A stretch of 36,165 nucleotides of DNA, taken from Natrinema limicola JCM 13563 (GTDB lineage Archaea > Halobacteriota > Halobacteria > Halobacteriales > Natrialbaceae). This document shows positions 30,846 to 36,165 of this stretch, in pieces. Each line of letters opens with the position of its first letter. The stretch's first letter is position 1. The translations under genes and the position numbers were made by a program. The notes under the pieces are model-generated. The model searched no databases and was not told the DNA's origin. It worked only from the letters and a program-made list of their open reading frames with translations. The stretch is taken from assembly GCF_000337475.1 (NCBI RefSeq), contig NZ_AOIT01000016.1, positions 279,042-315,206 on the forward strand, in the 5' to 3' direction.

Positions 30846-31112
30846 TTAGCTAGGCCGGTCCGCGGACACCTCGTCCATCCGGTCAGTCTCCGCCTCCTCA
30901 CCGCGGTAGGTGTCGAGTCCGACCAGCCGGTTGAGGACGCATTTCTGAAGGACGCCGGTAGCGAAAAACACGACGCCGAGGACGACCAGCAGGGCCGGCA
31001 CGATGGTGCCGATCGAAACGACACCAACCAGCGCAGCCATGCCGATAATCGCCAGGAGTGCGCCGCCGACGAGCCGCCAGGTACGATCGAATCCGCCTAC
31101 GTTTTTTTGCAT
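30846..31112 (-). CDS. DUF2892/YgaP-type small membrane protein
   Basis: An 88-residue protein with two transmembrane helices (about 13-31 and 35-55), beginning MQKNVGGFDRTWRLVGGALL. This is the DUF2892 pattern (N-G-x-DR-xR...G), as in the membrane part of YgaP. CVLNRLVGLDTYRG follows the second helix. A hydrophilic acidic tail ends the protein. Function is unknown; family links to rhodanese-type sulfur proteins are suggestive only. A short TATA-like TGTAAACG lies near 31131-31139. Confidence 0.8.
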   Translation of the reverse strand: MQKNVGGFDRTWRLVGGALLAIIGMAALVGVVSIGTIVPALLVVLGVVFFATGVLQKCVLNRLVGLDTYRGEEAETDRMDEVSADRPS

Positions 31113-31354
31113 AATTAGGTATCTCCGCGTTTACACGCGATGTAGACTACACCTCGAGCGAAAATAAGGTAGTCGGTACCACTACGCATAGTATGAACTG
31201 TCAGGACGTGCCACCGCTGTCGAAGTACCCTCGGCAGCGCACCCATTCGTGGTGCTCGACGTACGCGCTCGCGCGACGCGTAGCGCACGCACACCCGCGC
31301 TGTCGTCCGGTTTTGGCGAAAGCGTTATCAAACGCTCAATCGTACCGAGCGACG

Positions 31355-31426
31355 ATGACCGATACTCGTCCGCGACGACGGCGACCGGACGCTCGAGCGC
31401 CCGGAGGTGAGCCGCGGTGGAACTGA
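31355..31426 (+). CDS. Possible 23-codon upstream ORF overlapping topA
   Basis: ATG at 31355 opens MTDTRPRRRRPDARAP..., an Arg/Pro-rich 23-residue peptide ending at TGA 31424-31426, inside topA. A GTTATCAA box (31324-31331) 24-31 bp upstream of this ATG fits a leaderless message beginning here, with topA then reached through the internal Shine-Dalgarno. Translation of the small frame through that Shine-Dalgarno could couple or limit topA expression. The rest of the 31113-31416 gap shows nothing else. Confidence 0.35.
   Translation: MTDTRPRRRRPDARAPGGEPRWN
31403..31410 (+). promoter_or_regulatory. Strong Shine-Dalgarno of topA
   Basis: GGAGGTGA lies 6 bases before the GTG at 31417 and decides that start. 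It is one of few clear Shine-Dalgarno sites in the window. Confidence 0.75.
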
Positions 31427-33897
31427 TAATCACCGAAAAGGACAACGCGGCCCGCCGGATCGCCGATATCTTGAGCGGGGGGACCTACGACTCGAGTCGC
31501 GAGAACGGGGTCAACGTCTACGAGTGGGGCGGCAAGCGCTGCGTGGGGCTGTCGGGCCACGTCGTCGGCGTGGACTTCCCGCCAGAGTACTCCGACTGGC
31601 GAGACGTCGAGCCCGTCGAGTTGATCGACGCGAGCGTCGAGAAGACGCCGACGAAAGAGAACATCGTGGCGACGTTGCGGCTGTTGGCCCGTCGAGCCGA
31701 GCGCGTGACGATTGCGACGGACTACGACCGCGAAGGAGAACTGATCGGCAAGGAAGCCTACGACATCGTCCGCGGGGTCGACGAGGACGTTCCCATTCGC
31801 CGGGTGCGGTTCTCCTCGATCACGGAAAACGAGGTCCAGCAGGCGTTCGACGAGCCTGACGACCTCGACTTCGATCTGGCGGCCGCCGGCGAGGCCCGCC
31901 AGATCATCGACCTGATCTGGGGGGCCGCGCTTACGCGCTTTCTCTCGCTGTCTGCCGGGCAACTCGGTGAGGACTTCATTTCGGTTGGCCGAGTGCAGTC
32001 GCCGACACTCAAACTGATCGTCGACCGCGAGCGCGAGATCGAGGCCTTCGATCCGGAGGACTACTGGGAGCTCTTCGCCGACCTGCAGAAAGACGAGACG
32101 CGTTTCGAGGCCCAGTACTTCTACCGCGATGAGGACGACAACGAGGCCGAACGCGTCTGGGACGAGTCGACCGCCGACGAGGTCTACGAAACGCTCGCCG
32201 AGCGCGACGCCGCGACAGTGGTCGACGTCACCCGGCGGACCCGCACCGACACGCCGCCGACGCCGTTCAATACGACCCAGTTCATCCGCGCAGCCAGTTC
32301 GCTTGGCTACTCGGCCAAGCGCGCGATGTCGATCGCCGAGGACCTCTACACCGCCGGCTATATCACCTATCCCCGCACCGACAACACCGTCTACCCCGAC
32401 GATCTCGATCCCGAGGAACTGCTCGATGACTTCGTCGGCCACTCGACGCTCGGGGAGTCGGCCGAGTCGTTGCTCGAGGCCGACGAAATCACCCCGACAG
32501 AGGGTGACGAAGAGACGACCGACCACCCGCCCATCCATCCGACCGGCGAGATCCCTGCCCGTGGCGACATTTCCGACGACGAGTGGGAGATCTTCGAACT
32601 CGTCGTCCGCCGGTTCTTTGCGACCGTCGCCAACGCCGCGGTCTGGGAACACCTCAAAGTCGTCGCTGAAGTCGACGACTACCGGCTCAAAGCAAACGGC
32701 AAGCGTCTGGTCGAGCCCGGCTACCACGACGTCTACCCCTACTTCAGTACGAGCGAGAACTACGTCCCCGACGTCGACGAGGGCGAGGAACTGTCGCTGT
32801 CGGACGTCGAACTCGAGGCCAAAGAGACCCAGCCACCCCGCCGATACGGTCAGTCGCGGCTCATCGAGACCATGGAGGAGCTGGGGATCGGGACGAAGTC
32901 GACTCGCCACGACATCTTAGAGAAACTGTACGACCGGGGCTACGTCGAGGGCGACCCGCCGCGGCCGACGCGGCTGGCGATGGCCGTCGTCGAGGCCGCC
33001 GAGGACTACGCCGACCGCGTCGTCAGCGAGGAGATGACTGCCCAGCTCGAGGCCGACATGGACGCGATCGCCTCGGGTGAAGCGACTCTCGATGACGTCA
33101 CAGATGAGTCCCGCGAGATGCTCGAGGAAATCTTCGCCAACCTCGCGGAGTCACGCGAGGAGATCGGTGACCAGCTTCGCAAGTCGTTGAAAGACGACAA
33201 GCGACTGGGGCCGTGTCCCGAGTGTGGCGAGGACCTGCTCGTGCGCCGGAGCCGCCACGGCTCCTATTTCGTCGGCTGTGACGGCTATCCCGACTGTGAG
33301 TTTACGCTGCCGCTGCCGTCGACGGGCAAGCCGCTGATCATGGAGGAGACCTGTGACGAACACGACCTCCACCACGTCAAGATGCTCGCGGGCCGACAGA
33401 CGTTCGTCCACGGCTGTCCGCTCTGTAAGGCCGAAGACGCTGGTGAAGGGCCGATCATCGGCGACTGTCCTGAATGTGGTGACGAGCACGGCGGCGAACT
33501 GGCGATCAAGACACTGCAGAGCGGCTCACGGCTTGTCGGCTGTACGCGCTATCCCGACTGCGAGTACTCGCTGCCGCTGCCCCGCCGCGGCGAGATCGAA
33601 GTCACCGACGAATACTGCGACGAACACGACCTCCCCGAACTCGTCGTCCACAGCGGCGACGAGCCTTGGGAACTTGGCTGTCCGATCTGTAACTACCAGG
33701 AGTTCCAGGCCCGCGAGAGCGAGTCGGGCTCGGATCTCGAGTCGCTCGACGGCATCGGTGCCAAAACCGTCGAGAAACTCGCCGATGCGGGGATCGAGGA
33801 CCTCGAGGATCTGACGGCGGCCGACCCCGACGCGGTCGCCGAGGACGTCGACGGTGTCAGCGCCGATCGTGTCCGAAGCTGGCAGGCGAAAGCCTAG
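31417..33897 (+). CDS. topA: DNA topoisomerase I (type IA)
   Basis: An 826-residue type IA topoisomerase that relaxes negative supercoils. The Toprim domain opens with ITEKDNAARRIADIL and has TDYDREGELIG (101-111) for metal. The catalytic Tyr318 lies in GYITYPRTD. TKSTRHDILEKLYDRGY follows. The C-terminal quarter holds four Cys-rich units: two full CPECG...YPDCE zinc ribbons and two CDEHDL...CPIC/CPLC units, alternating. A final HhH-like LDGIGAKTVEKLADAGIEDLEDL module (about 775-826) ends the protein. The GTG start at 31417 is set by the Shine-Dalgarno and family homology. Confidence 0.95.
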   Translation: MELIITEKDNAARRIADILSGGTYDSSRENGVNVYEWGGKRCVGLSGHVVGVDFPPEYSDWRDVEPVELIDASVEKTPTKENIVATLRLLARRAERVTIATDYDREGELIGKEAYDIVRGVDEDVPIRRVRFSSITENEVQQAFDEPDDLDFDLAAAGEARQIIDLIWGAALTRFLSLSAGQLGEDFISVGRVQSPTLKLIVDREREIEAFDPEDYWELFADLQKDETRFEAQYFYRDEDDNEAERVWDESTADEVYETLAERDAATVVDVTRRTRTDTPPTPFNTTQFIRAASSLGYSAKRAMSIAEDLYTAGYITYPRTDNTVYPDDLDPEELLDDFVGHSTLGESAESLLEADEITPTEGDEETTDHPPIHPTGEIPARGDISDDEWEIFELVVRRFFATVANAAVWEHLKVVAEVDDYRLKANGKRLVEPGYHDVYPYFSTSENYVPDVDEGEELSLSDVELEAKETQPPRRYGQSRLIETMEELGIGTKSTRHDILEKLYDRGYVEGDPPRPTRLAMAVVEAAEDYADRVVSEEMTAQLEADMDAIASGEATLDDVTDESREMLEEIFANLAESREEIGDQLRKSLKDDKRLGPCPECGEDLLVRRSRHGSYFVGCDGYPDCEFTLPLPSTGKPLIMEETCDEHDLHHVKMLAGRQTFVHGCPLCKAEDAGEGPIIGDCPECGDEHGGELAIKTLQSGSRLVGCTRYPDCEYSLPLPRRGEIEVTDEYCDEHDLPELVVHSGDEPWELGCPICNYQEFQARESESGSDLESLDGIGAKTVEKLADAGIEDLEDLTAADPDAVAEDVDGVSADRVRSWQAKA

Positions 33898-33942
33898 CAG
33901 ACTCGGTTTCTGCGAGAACGCTGGTCGCTACGAAGACGGTGT

Positions 33943-33970
33943 GTGACTCCAGCCTCCCTGATGGAGTCAC
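33943..33970 (+). terminator. Hairpin after topA
   Basis: GTGACTCCA (33943-33951) and TGGAGTCAC (33962-33970) form a perfect 9-bp stem with a 10-base loop, starting 45 bp past the topA stop. Haloarchaeal termination usually relies on U-rich tracts, and no T-run follows, so this may be a 3'-end stability hairpin or a protein site instead. Confidence 0.4.
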
Positions 33971-34001
33971 GAGCGGTGCCTCGTTCGCGTGGTCCGTACG
34001 A

Positions 34002-34053
34002 GACTGTCACGACTCACTGACGAACTGTCGAGACAGTCACTGCTGACTGACGA
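34002..34053. repeat. Short 30-bp-period repeat with internal palindrome
   Basis: GACTGTCACGACTCACTGACGA (34002-34023) recurs as a similar 22-mer at 34032-34053, matching at 18 of 22 positions, 30 bp apart. Between them ACTGTC-GA-GACAGT (34024-34037) is a perfect palindrome. It lies in the 280-bp gap before the HEAT-repeat gene. The role is unknown; it may be an operator array. Confidence 0.4.
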
Positions 34054-34177
34054 GACGGGACAGCCGACCGTCGTGTCGATCTGACTGTGCCGGGCGTACC
34101 ATTAACTGCGTGTGTGTATACGTATCGTTCTCGACCAGATCGCGCCGCTCGCGATCGCACGTGTCACGAGACGGACT

Positions 34178-36165
34178 ATGTCACGCCACAATGAGATCAC
34201 GACCGAAGAGGGGCTCGAAGTCACCCTCGGTATCGACGAACTCGAGACGTTTCTAACGGCAGACGACCCCGACGTGCGGGAGTACGCAGCCCGCACGCTG
34301 GCCGAGGAGGCGGCCGATCGGCCGGCGGACGTGCGATCCGCGGTGGCATCGTTGACCGAGTGTCTCGAAGACGAGCCTGCGATCAGATCTCACGCAGCCA
34401 CGGCGCTGGCAGCCGTCGCGTCGGTCTACCCGCAATCGACGCAGGAGAGCGTCCCGGTGCTGCTCGAGCGACTCGATGGACCGACTGCGATTCGGGCGGA
34501 TGTCGCCGACGCGCTTGCCTCGATCGCAGTCGACGATCCGACCGTCGTTGCTGACTCGGTGATGACCCTCGCGGCTGCCGTCACGGACGACGAACGACAT
34601 GTCCGGACTCGAGTGACGGCTGCTCTCGCTGCGATCGCCGAGGCCGATCCCGAAGCCGTCATCCCGGCGACCGACGAGATCATGGCGGCGATCGACGACG
34701 ACGCCGTCTCGGTTCGGGAAAACGCCGCCGTGATTCTCGCGGCCATCGCCGAGTACGATCCAGACGCCGTCCTCGAGGCCTGTGACCTGCTCGTCGACCG
34801 GGTCGCGGACGAACCAGCCGTCCGCGAGCATGCAACACGGGCGCTGCATGCGATTGCGACCGACCGGCCGGCGGCAGTTGCGTCGTCGGTTGACGCCCTC
34901 ATGACGGGGCTGACCGACGAGCGCGAGTCCGTCCGCGTCGATTCCGCGGCAGCGATCGCGGCCATCGCGGCGGAGCGCCCCGAACCGGTCAGTGAGGGCG
35001 TCGACGCGCTGGCAGTGACCCTCGACGATGTGGCCGCCGTCCGAACGGACACCGTCGGTGCGCTCCGAGACGTCGCCGAGGCCGATCCCAGTGCGGTCGT
35101 GCCGGCCGTCGACGCGCTCGTCGCCCGACTCACAGACCCGCTCGAGACCGTCCGAAGTGACGCGGCCGCGACGCTGGCGACGCTCGCCACCGACCGGCCC
35201 GAAGCGGTTACTGCTGCTGTCGATCCTCTCGCTCGCCGGGTAGCCCGCGACGACCTGCCGGTTCGAGACCATGCCGTGACGGCCATCGCCGCCGTAGCCG
35301 ACGCGGCTCCCGAGACCGTCGCTCCTGTCGCTGCCGACCTCACCGATGCCCTCGCGGTCGACGACGACGACGTCCGACTCGCAGCCGTTCGCGCTATCGC
35401 CGCCGTCTCGATGACCGAACCCGCTTCGGCCCGATGTGTCGTCTCCGAACTCGCCGCCCGCCTCGACGATCCCCACGAGCCAGTTCGTCACCGGGCGACG
35501 GCGGCGGTCGGCGCGATCGCTCGCGACACCCCCGGCGACAGTGAGGTACCGGAACTGATCGAGCAACTCGAGGACGGCGACGAGTGGGTCCGTGGCTACG
35601 CCGCCAGTAGGCTGGCAGAAATCGCGATGTCGCAGACGACCGCCCCCCATCCAGCGGTTCGATCGGTGTGTCGGCGACTCGGCCACGAGCACGCGAGGGT
35701 CCGGCTCGGGGCCGCTCGTGATCTGGTGACGATCGCCGCCGAGCGACCCCACGACGCCCGCGTCGCCGTCGATGCGCTCCGTGAGCGGCTGTCGGACGAC
35801 GACGCTGACGTCCGTCACACCGCGGCACTGGCCCTCGAGCGAATCGCGGCGACGGACCCGAACGCGATCGGCCCGGCGCTGTCGGGATTGTTCGACGCAC
35901 TCGACGATACCGATCGCAGCGTCCGTGAGACGGCTCGCCGGACGCTCGCGGCGGTCGCCACCGAGCCGGCTGCGGACTGCCGGCCAACGGTCGCACTTGC
36001 CGTCGCGGAAACCGAGGCCGACGCGCAACCGCGTCGCGTCGCCGCCTGCGAGGCGCTTTCCGTCCTCGGCCTCGAGACTGGGACCGAAACCGAAGCCGCT
36101 GTCGGTGCCGTCTGTGACCTGCTCGTCGAGCCGACGCCAGCCGTCCGCGCCGCCACGCTCGAGAC
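34178..36165 (+). CDS. Long HEAT-repeat protein, C-terminus beyond the window
   Basis: An open frame of 662 codons with no stop before the window edge. After about 25 residues it is a chain of roughly 37-39-residue helical repeats, about 17 in number. A typical unit reads AVDALVARLTDPLETVRSDAAATLATLATDRPEAV. The D-P/D-x-x-VR-x-x-AA-x-x-L-x-x-IA core identifies HEAT-type (PBS lyase-like) repeats, a scaffold for protein binding. No catalytic or membrane segment is seen so far. The ATG at 34178 is preferred; an in-frame GTG at 34112 exists. The antisense frame is open by codon bias only. Confidence 0.8.
   Translation, partial: MSRHNEITTEEGLEVTLGIDELETFLTADDPDVREYAARTLAEEAADRPADVRSAVASLTECLEDEPAIRSHAATALAAVASVYPQSTQESVPVLLERLDGPTAIRADVADALASIAVDDPTVVADSVMTLAAAVTDDERHVRTRVTAALAAIAEADPEAVIPATDEIMAAIDDDAVSVRENAAVILAAIAEYDPDAVLEACDLLVDRVADEPAVREHATRALHAIATDRPAAVASSVDALMTGLTDERESVRVDSAAAIAAIAAERPEPVSEGVDALAVTLDDVAAVRTDTVGALRDVAEADPSAVVPAVDALVARLTDPLETVRSDAAATLATLATDRPEAVTAAVDPLARRVARDDLPVRDHAVTAIAAVADAAPETVAPVAADLTDALAVDDDDVRLAAVRAIAAVSMTEPASARCVVSELAARLDDPHEPVRHRATAAVGAIARDTPGDSEVPELIEQLEDGDEWVRGYAASRLAEIAMSQTTAPHPAVRSVCRRLGHEHARVRLGAARDLVTIAAERPHDARVAVDALRERLSDDDADVRHTAALALERIAATDPNAIGPALSGLFDALDDTDRSVRETARRTLAAVATEPAADCRPTVALAVAETEADAQPRRVAACEALSVLGLETGTETEAAVGAVCDLLVEPTPAVRAATLE

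Noticed and set aside
31336-32910. 524-codon minus-strand frame antisense to topA
   Set aside because: Shadow of topoisomerase I; no domain in the antisense product.
34253-36028. 591-codon open frame on minus, antisense to the HEAT-repeat gene
   Set aside because: It is open only because GC-rich codons lack antisense stops; the product is Arg/Gly/Asp-rich with no fold, while the plus frame gives regular HEAT repeats.
1-36165. CRISPR arrays, tRNA or rRNA genes
   Set aside because: No regularly spaced identical repeats and no tRNA-like T-arm/anticodon combinations were seen by eye.

Overview
The window reads as chromosomal DNA from an extremely halophilic archaeon, most likely of the Natrialbales type. 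Proteins are rich in Asp and Glu, the DNA is GC-rich, and many genes have a TATA-like box 25-35 bp before the start codon, as expected for leaderless or short-leader transcripts. Halobacterial families are present: HalOD1, a CtaA-CtaB fusion, bacterial-type GAPDH with PGK, and Thi4. The organism call is inference. Bases 1-25 are not genomic: they match the Nextera/Tn5 mosaic-end adapter, so the window starts at a contig edge. It also ends inside a gene. I see no tRNA, rRNA, CRISPR array or intact insertion sequence.

Region 1 (26-8460) is a central-carbon block. On the minus strand run gap, pgk and a truncated sugar nucleotidyltransferase. Divergent from gap are a TreT-like trehalose synthase and a two-domain universal stress protein. 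Then, again on minus, come an ADP-dependent sugar kinase (PFK/GK) and a class I aldolase-fructose bisphosphatase pair. Both directions of the fructose-6-P/FBP step are therefore neighbours, and a nucleotidyltransferase that could supply NDP-glucose sits near an enzyme that would use it.

Region 2 (8601-20158) holds an HhH protein, a DCC thiol-disulfide protein and a squalene-synthase-type prenyltransferase. These are followed by an acyl-CoA synthetase and acyl-CoA dehydrogenase pair (fatty-acid oxidation), a PadR-like regulator, a DUF3267 membrane zincin, a small conserved-looking protein, the CtaA-CtaB haem fusion, an 0.8-kb decayed stretch with a universal-stress-protein remnant, and an SLC13 transporter.

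Region 3 (20248-30631) holds an HTH regulator, a truncated and frameshifted SPW-repeat remnant, an SDR oxidoreductase, an acidic membrane-anchored protein, leucyl-tRNA synthetase, a HalOD1 protein and a DUF420 protein. A thiamine-related block follows: a ThiR-like HTH-ThiN regulator with a methyltransferase, a hotdog thioesterase, and thi4 with a metal-binding C/H-rich protein.

Region 4 (30846-36165) holds a DUF2892 membrane protein, DNA topoisomerase I preceded by an overlapping 23-codon ORF, and the start of a long HEAT-repeat protein.

The most interesting non-genic signal is a family of about 80-bp palindromic repeats with terminal inverted repeats. There are four convincing copies (6719-6803, 22033-22115, 25931-25994, 30753-30837) and a degenerate candidate (10040-10121). 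Each lies directly after a gene's 3' end. In three convincing copies and in the candidate, the outermost TGA of the element is itself the gene's stop codon.
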